Positions 1 to 7,744 of a stretch of DNA of 64,000 bases are shown one piece after another (position 1 is the stretch's first letter; each line of letters begins with the position of its first letter). Both the position numbers and the translations under genes were made by a program. Under the pieces are notes generated by a model, which ran no database searches, was not told the origin of the DNA, and was given only the letters and a program-made list of their open reading frames with translations. Source of the stretch: Synechococcus sp. KORDI-49 (GTDB lineage Bacteria; Cyanobacteriota; Cyanobacteriia; PCC-6307; Cyanobiaceae); contig NZ_CP006270.1 of the NCBI RefSeq assembly GCF_000737575.1, positions 65,163 through 129,162 on the forward strand. The letters are read 5' to 3'.

Positions 1-1
1 G

Positions 2-1198
2 GGTGGCGTGATGGGAACCCTCAGTCAGCTGCCTGCCCTGATCCAGGGAACGCAGCCGATGGAGCTTTCGCTGGCCGTGATCACCCTGGCCATCCTCTGG
101 TTCACACCATCGGCTCTGAAGAAGGTCTGCCCGCCACAGCTGCTGGCACTGGTGGTCGGCACCTTGCTGGCGGTTTCCGTGTTCAGCGGGGCAGGTCTGC
201 GGACGATTCCGTCCTTCTCCGCCGAGTTCCCCTCACTCAGCATGCCGGACTTCTCCGGTGGTCAGATCCGGATGATGGTGGTGAACGCCGCCGTGCTGGG
301 GATGCTCGGCTGCATCGATGCTCTGCTCACGTCGGTGGTGGCCGACAGCCTCACCCGCACCGAACACGATTCCAACAAGGAACTGATCGGCCAGGGCCTG
401 GCCAACGTCGCGTCCGGTCTGTTCGGTGCTCTGCCGGGTGCGGGAGCCACGATGGGCACCGTGGTCAATATTCAGGCCGGTGGCCGCACGGCACTCTCCG
501 GTGTGATCCGAGCCGTTGTGCTGATGCTCGTGGTGCTGCTGGCAGCCCCCCTGGCCTCGATGATCCCTCTGGCGGTGCTGGCCGGCATCGCTCTGAAGGT
601 CGGCATCGACATCATTGACTGGGAATTTCTGAAGCGGGCGCATCACCTTTCCCCCAAGGCGGCTGTGATCACCTACGGCGTGATTGTGCTCACCGTTCTG
701 GTGGATCTGATCACAGCGGTCGGCATCGGGGTGTTCGTGGCCAATGTGCTCACCATTGATCGGATGAGTGCGCTGCAGTCCAAGAAGGTGAAGACGATCA
801 GCACAACGGACGACGACGTCGAGCTCAGCGAGGAGGAGCAGTCCCTGCTGGATCAGGCCGCTGGCAAGGTGCTTCTGTTCCAGTTGGCCGGTCCGATGAT
901 CTTCGGTGTCGCGAAGGCCATCTCGAGGGAACACAACGCCATCGGTAATTGTCAGGCTGTTGTGTTTGATCTTTCGGAGGTCTCCCATCTCGGTGTCACG
1001 GCCGCGATCGCGCTGGAGAATGCGGTGAAGGAGGCCATGGAAGTGGGGCGTCAGGTGTTCATGGTGGGAGCGACCGGCAGTACAGCGAACCGCCTCCGCA
1101 AGCTGAAGCTTCTCGAACGTCTGCCGGAGCGCCACATCACCAGTGACCGTCTGCAGGCCCTCCAGCTCGCCGTGGCGGAACTGACGCCCAATGCCTGA
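2..1198 (+). CDS. SulP family anion permease with C-terminal STAS domain (5' end outside window)
   Basis: The reading frame is open from the first bases, so only the C-terminal ~399 residues are present. Hydrophobic segments fill roughly the first 240 residues, including a long stretch near bases 510-610. A hydrophilic linker rich in Ser, Asp and Glu follows (bases 780-850), then a cytosolic STAS domain to the end. This order is the SulP layout of inner-membrane anion transporters. In marine cyanobacteria the likeliest member is BicA, the low-affinity sodium-dependent bicarbonate transporter that feeds the carboxysome. Sulfate or another anion cannot be excluded without the N-terminal half. 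Its stop codon overlaps the start of pyrC by 8 bases, suggesting co-transcription. Confidence 0.85.
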   Translation, partial: GGVMGTLSQLPALIQGTQPMELSLAVITLAILWFTPSALKKVCPPQLLALVVGTLLAVSVFSGAGLRTIPSFSAEFPSLSMPDFSGGQIRMMVVNAAVLGMLGCIDALLTSVVADSLTRTEHDSNKELIGQGLANVASGLFGALPGAGATMGTVVNIQAGGRTALSGVIRAVVLMLVVLLAAPLASMIPLAVLAGIALKVGIDIIDWEFLKRAHHLSPKAAVITYGVIVLTVLVDLITAVGIGVFVANVLTIDRMSALQSKKVKTISTTDDDVELSEEEQSLLDQAAGKVLLFQLAGPMIFGVAKAISREHNAIGNCQAVVFDLSEVSHLGVTAAIALENAVKEAMEVGRQVFMVGATGSTANRLRKLKLLERLPERHITSDRLQALQLAVAELTPNA

Positions 1199-2252
1199 TC
1201 GGATCACACTCGCCGCACCCGATGACTGGCATGTCCATCTTCGGGATGGCGAGATGCTCGAACGGGTGGTGGGCCACACGGCCAGGGCCTTCCGGCGCGC
1301 CATCGTGATGCCGAATCTGCGGCCGCCGGTGACGACCGTGGCGGCTGCTGCTGCCTACCGCGACAGAATTCTGGCGGCCTGTTCCGACAGCACTGGATTC
1401 AGGCCCCTGATGACGGCCTACCTCACCGATGATTTCGACCCTGCTGAGCTGGAGCAGGGGTTCCGATCCGGGGTGTTCACCGCCGCGAAGCTCTACCCCG
1501 CCAATGCGACCACCAATTCCGCCGCCGGGGTGACCGATCTGGACCGCATCGCAGCTGTGCTGAGCTGCATGCAGCGCATCGGCATGCCCCTGCTGATTCA
1601 CGGGGAAGTCACCGATCCCGATGTGGATGTCTTCGATCGTGAGGCGGTGTTCATCGAACGCCATCTGAAGGGGCTGCGGCAGCGTTATCCCGAGCTGCGC
1701 ATTGTGCTGGAGCACATCACGACCGAGCAGGCCGTTGATTTCGTTGGATCAGCCGACCGTCACCTCGCCGCCACGATCACCCCTCACCACCTGCACATCA
1801 ACCGCAACGCGATGTTCGCCGGTGGCCTGCGCAGCGATTTCTTCTGTCTTCCCGTCGCCAAACGTGAACGCCATCGTCTGGCGCTTCGACAGGCGGCTGT
1901 GAGCGGTGATCCCCGCTTCTTCCTGGGCACGGATTCAGCTCCGCACCCACGCTCCGGAAAGGAGACCGCCTGCGGATGCGCCGGCATCTTCAACGCTCCC
2001 CACGCACTGGAGAGCTACGCCGAGGTGTTTGATCAGGAGCAGGCGATGGACCGTCTGGAGGGGTTCGCCAGCCTGCATGGGCCTGCCTTCTACGGACTGC
2101 CGGTCAATCAGGAGCGGGTGACGCTGGTCCGACGCGATCAGCTGGTACCAGCCGCTGTGGAAGGGCTCGTGCCGTTCCATGCGGGGGACGTGCTGTCGTG
2201 GCGTCTGATGACCGGACCTGAATCGGCAGGACAGGGAGAAGGGTCTCGCTAG
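1191..2252 (+). CDS. pyrC: Dihydroorotase (pyrC)
   Basis: A 353-residue amidohydrolase that cyclises N-carbamoyl-aspartate to dihydroorotate, the third step of pyrimidine synthesis. The zinc-binding HVH motif is at residues 14-16, with the substrate-binding Arg two residues later. A Lys in AAKLYPA near residue 100 is the expected carboxylated metal bridge. GTDSAPH near residue 240 carries the catalytic Asp. The length and the short N terminus fit the single-domain E. coli-type (class II) enzyme. The ATG start overlaps the upstream transporter stop by 8 bases. Confidence 0.95.
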   Translation: MPDRITLAAPDDWHVHLRDGEMLERVVGHTARAFRRAIVMPNLRPPVTTVAAAAAYRDRILAACSDSTGFRPLMTAYLTDDFDPAELEQGFRSGVFTAAKLYPANATTNSAAGVTDLDRIAAVLSCMQRIGMPLLIHGEVTDPDVDVFDREAVFIERHLKGLRQRYPELRIVLEHITTEQAVDFVGSADRHLAATITPHHLHINRNAMFAGGLRSDFFCLPVAKRERHRLALRQAAVSGDPRFFLGTDSAPHPRSGKETACGCAGIFNAPHALESYAEVFDQEQAMDRLEGFASLHGPAFYGLPVNQERVTLVRRDQLVPAAVEGLVPFHAGDVLSWRLMTGPESAGQGEGSR

Positions 2253-2277
2253 CGTCGGTTCATGCGGGAGTGACGTC

Positions 2278-2583
2278 ATGCATCTGCTCAAGTTCAGCTC
2301 CGAGGACTGCGGAACCTGTCATCGGATGAGTCATTACGACGCCAAGGTGAGCGAGGAGCTCGGCTGCAGCTTCGTCACGGTGATGCTCCAGGACACCGAG
2401 ACCTACCGGAAATATCGCAAGGTTCTGCTGGCTCAGTACCCCAACAAGGAGGGCATGGGCTGGCCGACCTATTTGCTGGTTTCCGATCCGGAGGGTGCGT
2501 TCACCATCCACGGTGAAATCAAAGGCGGCATGCAGAAGGGTGAGTTCCGCGAGAAGCTGACGGCTCTGCTGCCCAGCGCCTAG
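2278..2583 (+). CDS. Thioredoxin-family protein
   Basis: A 101-residue protein with a CGTC motif close to the N terminus (residues 11-14), followed by a helix and a cis-Pro-type WPTY segment near residue 62, as in the thioredoxin fold. It lacks a signal peptide, so it is probably a cytosolic thiol-disulfide protein. The active site CGTC differs from the usual CGPC, so it may be a specialised redox partner rather than a general thioredoxin. It starts 25 bases after pyrC and could share its transcript. Confidence 0.8.
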   Translation: MHLLKFSSEDCGTCHRMSHYDAKVSEELGCSFVTVMLQDTETYRKYRKVLLAQYPNKEGMGWPTYLLVSDPEGAFTIHGEIKGGMQKGEFREKLTALLPSA

Positions 2584-2648
2584 CGGCGGCGAATGGACCG
2601 TTCCGACGGTTGGTTCCCCGGAGATCCCAGTTCTGAACTGTCACCGAG

Positions 2649-2734
2649 TGGGGGCAGGGGGACTTGAACCCCCACAGGCCTTGCGGCCCAAGCGATTTTA
2701 AGTCGCGTGCGTCTACCGATTCCGCCATGCCCCC
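2649..2734 (-). tRNA. tRNA-Leu(UAA), intronless
   Basis: The reverse strand folds into an 86-nt cloverleaf. The acceptor arms GGGGGCA and TGCCCCC pair, the anticodon loop CTTAAAA gives anticodon UAA, a long class II variable arm (GGGCCGCAAGGCC region) marks Leu, and the T arm reads GGGGGTTCAAGTCCCCC. The 3' CCA is not encoded. Many cyanobacteria interrupt this tRNA with a group I intron inside the anticodon loop. Here the loop is contiguous. Confidence 0.96.
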
Positions 2735-2756
2735 ATGCAGGACATCCTAGATTTCG

Positions 2757-3026
2757 GTGAACGAATGGATGGCCTTGGACCTCCTGTCGCTGCCTGGCAG
2801 CCTCTCTCAGGACACGCTGCTCGTGATCGGAGCCTACGGAGCTCTGGCAGGGCTCTACCTTCTGGTGGTGCCGCTTGCTCTGTTCCTCTGGATGAACAAG
2901 CGCTGGCACCAGATGGGAAAGATCGAACGATTGGTCGTCTACGGGATGGTGTTTCTCTTCTTCCCGGGAATGATCGTCTTTGCTCCATTCCTGAATCTGC
3001 GCATGAGCGGACAGGGAGAGGCCTGA
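2757..3026 (+). CDS. ndhL: NAD(P)H-quinone oxidoreductase subunit L (NdhL)
   Basis: A small membrane protein with two predicted transmembrane helices, one around [20 protein letters not shown] and one around [17 protein letters not shown], matching the NdhL subunit of thylakoid NDH-1. That complex supports cyclic electron flow, respiration and CO2 uptake. The GTG at 2757 gives 89 residues; the in-frame ATG at 2769 gives 85 and is an equally acceptable start. Neither has a strong ribosome-binding site. It sits directly upstream of a DUF3007 gene and trpA. Confidence 0.9.
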   Translation: MNEWMALDLLSLPGSLSQDTLLVIGAYGALAGLYLLVVPLALFLWMNKRWHQMGKIERLVVYGMVFLFFPGMIVFAPFLNLRMSGQGEA

Positions 3027-3027
3027 G

Positions 3028-3369
3028 GTGACCAGAGGCAGGGTTCTGCTGATCGGTCTGGCCGTGCTGGCTCTCGGTGGGGTGGGATTACTGGGATTCC
3101 GCGCCGCGGGGTTGGAAGGTTTTTCCGCAGGCATCGCGGCTCAGGCTCTGCTCGTGATGATCGTGATCATCTGGACAGGCTCCTATCTGTTCCGAGTGGT
3201 GACAGGAAACATGACATTCATGGAGCAGCGTCGTCGTTATCGGGCCGTGTACGACGAGCAGACGACCCAGGATCTGGAAGCCCGTTTTGATGCGCTGCCT
3301 GAGGCGGAACAGCAGGAGCTGCTCCGCCGGATCGGGGCCGATGAGGACAAGTCGACGGCCGACTCATAG
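3028..3369 (+). CDS. DUF3007 membrane protein
   Basis: A 113-residue protein with an N-terminal transmembrane segment (residues ~5-25) and a second one (~38-58), followed by a charged C-terminal region with an acidic tail. The sequence and size fit the cyanobacterial/plastid DUF3007 family, whose function is not known to me. It begins one base after the ndhL stop, so the two are almost certainly co-translated. A role near NDH-1 or thylakoid assembly is inference from that linkage only. Confidence 0.8.
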   Translation: MTRGRVLLIGLAVLALGGVGLLGFRAAGLEGFSAGIAAQALLVMIVIIWTGSYLFRVVTGNMTFMEQRRRYRAVYDEQTTQDLEARFDALPEAEQQELLRRIGADEDKSTADS

Positions 3370-3398
3370 GCTCGTTGGGTTTCATCCCGGTCGTCCAG

Positions 3399-4214
3399 AT
3401 GGAGAGTCTCAGCCAGCAGACATCCCGCATCGCTCAGCGTTTCGCGCAGCTTCAGAGCGAGGGACGCATGGCTGTGATGCCTTTTCTGATGGCAGGTGAT
3501 CCTGATCTGGCGACCACCAGCTCGGTGCTCATGCAGCTGCAGAGGGAGGGGGCCGACATCGTTGAACTGGGCATCCCCTACAGCGATCCACTTGCCGATG
3601 GCCCGGTGATTCAGGCGGCTGCAGCCCGTGCACTCTCCGGTGGCACATCACCGGCCGGTGTTCTTGAAATGTTGAGCTCCCTGAAGGGGGAACTCACCAT
3701 CCCTGTGATTCTGTTCACCTACAGCAATCCACTCCTGAACATGGGCATGGAGCGCTTCTGTGAGCAGGCAGCGCAGGCAGGAGCTGCGGGTCTTGTGGTT
3801 CCGGATCTTCCTCTCGAGGAGGCCGAGAAGCTGTCACCGGTGGCAGCCGGTTTCGGTCTGGATCTTGTGCTGCTCGTGGCACCGACGACGCCGGAGGAGC
3901 GCATGATGCGCATCGCTCAGCGCAGTCGCGGTTTCACTTACCTCGTCAGTGTCACAGGTGTCACCGGCGAGCGCAGCCGGATGGAAACCAGAGTCGAGGG
4001 GCTCGTCAAGAAGCTGAAGGAATCCTCCCCTGTTCCTGTCGCTGTGGGATTCGGGATCTCAGGGGCTGAACAGGTTCGACAGGTGCGTAGTTGGGGTGCC
4101 GATGGTGCCATCGTCGGCAGTGCACTTGTGAAGCGTATGGCAGCTGCAGCTGAGGCCGAGGTGGCTCAGCAGGCCGGAGAATTCTGCCGGGAGTTGAGGC
4201 AGGCAGCCGATTGA
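3399..4214 (+). CDS. trpA: Tryptophan synthase alpha chain
   Basis: A 271-residue TIM-barrel enzyme that cleaves indole-3-glycerol phosphate to indole and glyceraldehyde 3-phosphate for the beta subunit. The conserved segments are visible: [11 protein letters not shown] near the N terminus, [14 protein letters not shown] with the catalytic Glu and Asp, [21 protein letters not shown] and [11 protein letters not shown]. The ATG at 3399 was preferred over an upstream TTG at 3375. It is the last gene of the ndhL-DUF3007-trpA run; no trpB is nearby. Confidence 0.95.
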   Translation: MESLSQQTSRIAQRFAQLQSEGRMAVMPFLMAGDPDLATTSSVLMQLQREGADIVELGIPYSDPLADGPVIQAAAARALSGGTSPAGVLEMLSSLKGELTIPVILFTYSNPLLNMGMERFCEQAAQAGAAGLVVPDLPLEEAEKLSPVAAGFGLDLVLLVAPTTPEERMMRIAQRSRGFTYLVSVTGVTGERSRMETRVEGLVKKLKESSPVPVAVGFGISGAEQVRQVRSWGADGAIVGSALVKRMAAAAEAEVAQQAGEFCRELRQAAD

Positions 4215-4256
4215 TCGAGCACCCACCACCTTCCTTCGCTTCTCTCGGAGAAAAGA

Positions 4257-4281
4257 AAAAGCCCCGGTTTTCACCGGGGCA
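4257..4281 (-). terminator. Intrinsic terminator of cyAbrB
   Basis: An 8-bp perfect stem (4262-4269 with 4274-4281, GC rich) with a 4-nt loop is followed, on the minus strand, by a run of T. It lies 36 bases past the stop of the minus-strand cyAbrB gene. Because the T run is only on that side, it serves the minus strand rather than trpA. Confidence 0.85.
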
Positions 4282-4317
4282 GTTGGGGTCTGGCCGTTTC
4301 CCCTGAGGAGCTTTGGA

Positions 4318-4689
4318 TCACTCTTCCTCTTCGTCACCGCCACCGACGGGGACGAGGCGGATCTGCTTGCGACCAAGCTTGATTTCAAATTCGTCGCCGG
4401 GCTTGAGTTCGAGCAGAGCGGTGTAGGCCTTGCCGATCAGCAGGTTGCCGTTGCCCTGAACTGTGGCGACGTAGCTCAGTTTGCGGCCACCTTTGCCGAT
4501 ACCACCGATGCCGGTGGTTCCAAGGCTGACTCCCTTTGCTTCGAGAAGTGCTTCGTAGAAGGCTGTGAAGTTCAGACGGTCGCCACCATCCTTTTTGTTG
4601 GTGACATAGCCACAGGCGCGAACCAGATCTGACTTGCTGACATCACCCAGCTCCTTGACTTTGTTGAGAAGGTCGCTTCCGGTGAGCAT
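4318..4689 (-). CDS. cyAbrB transcriptional regulator
   Basis: A 123-residue protein of the cyanobacterial AbrB-like family. The N-terminal half is a helical, Lys-rich segment (DLVRACGYVTNKKDG). The C-terminal half holds the AbrB-like swapped-hairpin DNA-binding region (GNLLIGKAYTALLELKPGD, then a basic strand GRKQIRLVP). An acidic GGGDEEEE tail ends it. Members bind DNA broadly and tune carbon, nitrogen and stress genes in cyanobacteria. It is monocistronic with its own terminator and is divergent from the YciI-like gene. Confidence 0.88.
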   Translation of the reverse strand: MLTGSDLLNKVKELGDVSKSDLVRACGYVTNKKDGGDRLNFTAFYEALLEAKGVSLGTTGIGGIGKGGRKLSYVATVQGNGNLLIGKAYTALLELKPGDEFEIKLGRKQIRLVPVGGGDEEEE

Positions 4690-4785
4690 TGGTTTCTGTA
4701 GGTATCAACATTCTCAACATAGCGTTTGGTGACGCCGCCGTGCCATCCTTTTCGAGGGAAAGTTCTTTCCGATCCTTATTTCGTC

Positions 4786-5055
4786 ATGGCGCGTTTTGTT
4801 CTGTGGGGTACTTACTGCTCTGATGCTCTCGAAAAGCGCACTCCATTCCGGGAAGAGCATCTCTCGAGACTGCAGTCTCTCAAGCAGCAAGGCACTCTGA
4901 TCACCCTCGGACCCACAGAAGGCAGCACCCATGTGTTCGGAATCTTCGAGGCAGAGAACCTTGCCACCGTGCAAGAGCTCGTGAAGCAGGACATCTATTG
5001 GACGCAGGGAATCTGGACGTCTGTCGAGGTCTATCCCTGGATCCAGGCGTTCTGA
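4786..5055 (+). CDS. YciI-like protein
   Basis: An 89-residue ferredoxin-like fold protein of the YciI family. It has a conserved N-terminal strand (MARFVLWGTY), a TPFREEHL segment with the family His, a GPTEGSTHVFGIFEA core and a DIYW segment with the family Asp. Function is unknown; relatives are dimeric and some act as small hydrolases or dehalogenase-like enzymes. The ATG at 4786 fits the family N terminus better than codons further upstream. The 3' end overlaps the convergent cytochrome gene by 25 bases. Confidence 0.8.
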   Translation: MARFVLWGTYCSDALEKRTPFREEHLSRLQSLKQQGTLITLGPTEGSTHVFGIFEAENLATVQELVKQDIYWTQGIWTSVEVYPWIQAF

Positions 5056-5411
5056 GCCTGTTCCCAGATCCAGTCCGCCACAGCAACATCTCCGCCTGTT
5101 CCGAGCACCTGCTCATATCCACTCATCTGCCCGATCCCCTCGCGTGCAATCGCAGCGATCGCTTCCGGTGAGGCGATGCCGCGTTTCTCCAGAGCGTTCA
5201 TCCGCAGAGTTTTGCCTCGCCGGATGATGTTGCCTCCATGGATGTGGCAGGCGGCGCAGTGCTGCTCAAACAGAACAGCGCCCCTGCCGCTGATGTCTGC
5301 GGCAAGGGCGCTGTTGGGGCTGAGGCTGATGACCAGGATCGCTACCAGCAGACAGGTAAGGGTCCTTCTCAGGCTTCGGGCGATGGGATGAATCCTGGGT
5401 TGAATGTTCAA
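5031..5411 (-). CDS. Cytochrome c6-like monohaem protein
   Basis: A 126-residue precursor with a long basic and hydrophobic N terminus ending in SALAA near residue 38, consistent with export to the lumen or periplasm. The haem motif is CAACH (Cys52, Cys55, His56), followed by a GGNIIRRGKTLR segment like that in cytochrome c6. Met96 in GQMSGY is the probable axial ligand. It is more divergent than the petJ protein near 16.2 kb and has an unusual Trp-rich C terminus, so it may be a c6-type paralogue with a different partner. The only start in frame is TTG at 5411. Confidence 0.82.
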   Translation of the reverse strand: MNIQPRIHPIARSLRRTLTCLLVAILVISLSPNSALAADISGRGAVLFEQHCAACHIHGGNIIRRGKTLRMNALEKRGIASPEAIAAIAREGIGQMSGYEQVLGTGGDVAVADWIWEQAQNAWIQG

Positions 5412-5434
5412 CCGTCGATCAGCTGTTCGATCGT

Positions 5435-5668
5435 TCAGTTTGCAGCAGGGCTGATCTGAGAGCGTCTGTAGCGCTGAACCAGCTCTTCGGGAGAGCGGTA
5501 GCTCTGAGGCAGAGATGTGTGCAGCCGCTGCAGATAGTCCCAGCAGATGGTGCGACGGATGGAGTCCAGTTCGCGTCCGTCGGCGACAAGCCGTCTCAGG
5601 GCCTGGCAGTAGGTGGAGAATCCTGCTTCCAGATCTCCGATGGTGAGCACCTTGGTGGCTGTCGGCAT
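5435..5668 (-). CDS. Hypothetical protein, 77 residues
   Basis: A short soluble, helix-rich protein (TYCQALRRLVADGRELDSIR, WDYLQRLHTSLP, SPEELVQRYRR) with an ATG start. No family is recognised. It ends 23 bases before the cytochrome c6-like gene on the same strand, so they may share a transcript. The coding call rests on codon pattern and tight spacing. Confidence 0.6.
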   Translation of the reverse strand: MPTATKVLTIGDLEAGFSTYCQALRRLVADGRELDSIRRTICWDYLQRLHTSLPQSYRSPEELVQRYRRSQISPAAN

Positions 5669-5761
5669 GAGCAGGAAGATCAGCAGGTCCTGACTTTCGG
5701 ACTCAGCCTGTCCTTCCGTCTGTTGCCAGGATCACTGATGCAGCGGGGAAGGTCCCTGGTC

Positions 5762-6286
5762 ATGGCCGAACAGGATCTGCTCCTTTTCCTTGACAAAGTC
5801 GCCCAGCTTCAGAAGCTAGTGAGTTGTCTGGAAACGGATCAGGAGCGTCGTCAGTCCCTGGCCGGGTGCTCTGATCACAACCAGGTGGTGGCCTTGGCCC
5901 GCTCCTGGGGATTCGAGATCGGACGGCGCTGGGGAGAACCCTCCACGGCCGGCGACATTCTCTGTGCGGACAACATCTTCCGCGGGCCTCTGCCGGCTCC
6001 CGGCCATGACCATGCGGACACGCTGGCTGAAGGGGCTGCCTGGCGGCTGATGCTGATCAGGTCAAACGCCAGCTGTGCTTCTGACGGTGAGTGGATCGAT
6101 TCAACCGAAAGCCTCTGGATGCTTCTGTTGCGGGGTAGCGCCCGTTTGCAGCTGAGGGATCCGGAGGATGTGGCTGATCTCAGCGCCGGAGATCATCTGA
6201 TGATTCCATCCCATCGCCGATACCGTCTTCAGCGGACGGATCCACCGCCCGGAACGCTCCGGCTGGAGTTGCATTGGCGCGCTTGA
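5762..6286 (+). CDS. Nif11-domain protein fused to a cupin
   Basis: A 174-residue protein in two parts. Residues ~1-55 (LLLFLDKVAQLQKLVSCL ... AGCSDHNQVVALARSWGFEI) match the Nif11 leader-like domain. Residues ~85-174 look like a cupin: LLLRGSARLQL, LSAGDHLMIPSHRRYRLQ and a closing LRLELHW strand. Nif11 domains are best known as leader peptides for ribosomally made peptides, but here the domain precedes a small-molecule or metal-binding barrel, so it is probably not a precursor peptide. A GGGGAAGG ribosome site lies ~10 bases before ATG 5762. The 3' end overlaps the convergent gene by 107 bases. Confidence 0.75.
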   Translation: MAEQDLLLFLDKVAQLQKLVSCLETDQERRQSLAGCSDHNQVVALARSWGFEIGRRWGEPSTAGDILCADNIFRGPLPAPGHDHADTLAEGAAWRLMLIRSNASCASDGEWIDSTESLWMLLLRGSARLQLRDPEDVADLSAGDHLMIPSHRRYRLQRTDPPPGTLRLELHWRA

Positions 6287-6701
6287 TCAGCCAGTAGGCC
6301 GCCGACAACGACACCACGGCGATCCCGAGACCGACCAGCAGCTGCGGTTTGTTCTCGGCCCCGGAAGGAAGCACGATCACCTTGCGGGCCACGGCTGTCA
6401 GCGCAGTGACCAGCACCAGTTCAATCTGAACCACGTGCCGACGCAGGTAGCTGGTGATGTTCTGCAGAACCTCCAGGGCGATCAGCACGGTGAGCAGGTC
6501 ACCGAGCACCTTGATCAGGTCGTTGCCCAGCCAGGTGGCCTGGGCTCCCATCAGCAGCTTGGCGCCGAGCGAGAGAATCAGCTGGACGATGGCCGCCAGA
6601 ATGACGACGGTTGTGATCACCGCGAGAATTCTGGCGACCCGGCGCTCGCCGGCGTCGACCAGTGCCAGAAAGGTCAGTCCCTTGGGAAGGGAGGGTTTCA
6701 C
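6180..6701 (-). CDS. PsiE-like (phosphate-starvation-inducible E family) membrane protein
   Basis: A 173-residue protein with four predicted transmembrane helices: ILAVITTVVILAAIVQLILS, VLGDLLTVLIALEVLQ, IELVLVTALTAVARKVIVL and LLVGLGIAVVSLSAAYWLI. This fits the PsiE family, whose biochemical role is not established. The GTG start at 6701 lies eight bases after the upstream small secreted gene, on the same strand. The last ~35 residues form a hydrophilic tail encoded antisense to the cupin gene. Confidence 0.78.
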   Translation of the reverse strand: MKPSLPKGLTFLALVDAGERRVARILAVITTVVILAAIVQLILSLGAKLLMGAQATWLGNDLIKVLGDLLTVLIALEVLQNITSYLRRHVVQIELVLVTALTAVARKVIVLPSGAENKPQLLVGLGIAVVSLSAAYWLIKRANATPAGAFRAVDPSAEDGIGDGMESSDDLRR

Positions 6702-6709
6702 AGGGCTGC

Positions 6710-6946
6710 TCAGTCGTTGAAGGGGTTGTAATACGGACGGGCCGGCGTGTTGCTGGCTGGGTTGACGATCTCCGTGTCACAGGTGATCGAGCCGTCCGCG
6801 CCGGTGACACAGTTCTTGGGCACCACGGTGCTCTGCTTGCCAGCCTTGCTGCCTGGGCTCAGCACCCAGCCTTCGCTCTGGGCATGGGCACTCATCGGAA
6901 GCATCAGCAGGAGACCGATGCCGGCCATCCGTTTCAGCAGAGTCAT
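6710..6946 (-). CDS. Small secreted protein, 78 residues
   Basis: The ATG at 6946 gives MTLLKRMAGIGLLLMLPMSA followed by HAQ, a clear signal peptide. The mature ~55 residues carry two Cys (KNCVTGADGSITC) that could form a disulfide and a Pro/Tyr-rich C terminus (ARPYYNPFND). No function is recognised. It is followed eight bases later by the PsiE-like gene. Upstream in-frame codons would disrupt the signal peptide and were rejected. Confidence 0.72.
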   Translation of the reverse strand: MTLLKRMAGIGLLLMLPMSAHAQSEGWVLSPGSKAGKQSTVVPKNCVTGADGSITCDTEIVNPASNTPARPYYNPFND

Positions 6947-6986
6947 CACTCCATGGTTCAGAGCCACCACTCTGCCGCCCATGGCG

Positions 6987-7301
6987 TCAGCTGGGGCAGT
7001 CCTGTCGGATTTCCTGCAGAAGCAGATCCAGCTGTCCGAATGGATCCGTCTGCGTTTCCGGGTCAGCATCGGCGCTCACCTCACCGTGCCATTCGGCTTC
7101 CACCCGGCAGAGACGGGTCGCCAGACCGGCCAGCCCGTTCAGTCGATGTTCCCGCTCGAGCACCTCCAGGATGGACGGCATGCGGGTCGACAGAGCGCGA
7201 AGACTGCGGCGCAGATCGGCCTGGGTTCTGCCCTGCTGCTTGAGCCAGTCCTTGAGCAGGTGGGTCAGCTCTGTTTCGAAGGAAGGTGTCCAGGCAGACA
7301 T
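6987..7301 (-). CDS. Hypothetical protein, 104 residues
   Basis: A soluble, mostly helical, charged protein with an ATG start (SFETELTHLLKDWLKQQGR, LRALSTRMPSILEVLEREH) and an acidic C terminus. No domain is recognised. It lies between the DUF1232 gene and the small secreted gene, all on the minus strand with short gaps, suggesting one transcript. Confidence 0.6.
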   Translation of the reverse strand: MSAWTPSFETELTHLLKDWLKQQGRTQADLRRSLRALSTRMPSILEVLEREHRLNGLAGLATRLCRVEAEWHGEVSADADPETQTDPFGQLDLLLQEIRQDCPS

Positions 7302-7312
7302 CGGGAAGCGGA

Positions 7313-7675
7313 TCAGCGCGTGAGGGGGAACCAGCGATCCAGTCTGCGCTGAGCTCGACGGCTGATGTCCGGTGTGATGTGATTCCGCCAGATTCCCACC
7401 ATCGCGGTCAGGGCGACGAGATCGTCACTGAATCCGGCCACCGGCAGCAGGTCGGGAATCAGATCCGCCGGCATCAGGAGATAACTGAGGGCCGCCAGCA
7501 TCGTGAAACGCACCGGTGAGGGGGTGGCGTCATCCAGGAGAAGTTCAAGAGCTTCCAGGGCCGGTGTCGCGACGGTGCGACCTGTTCGTCGCAGCAGAGA
7601 GCGCAGCAGGCCTTCATCGATCACCTCGCTGTCCACAACATCCGCTTCCACCGTCACGTCCGCCGCCTTGTCCAC
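7313..7675 (-). CDS. DUF1232 (YkvA-type) membrane protein
   Basis: A 120-residue protein with the DUF1232 signature: a hydrophobic LAALSYLLMPADLIPDLLPV hairpin, then GFSDDLVALTAMV. Family members are small membrane-associated proteins of unknown role. The start is GTG at 7675, and an acidic N terminus precedes the domain. It lies 69 bases after the sigma factor gene on the same strand. Confidence 0.82.
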   Translation of the reverse strand: MDKAADVTVEADVVDSEVIDEGLLRSLLRRTGRTVATPALEALELLLDDATPSPVRFTMLAALSYLLMPADLIPDLLPVAGFSDDLVALTAMVGIWRNHITPDISRRAQRRLDRWFPLTR

Positions 7676-7744
7676 GAACCCTCCTTCACGTCACTTGCAC
7701 TGTTGCGCGCCGCGCCGTCTTTGGCGATGGGGTCGCCCTCACCC

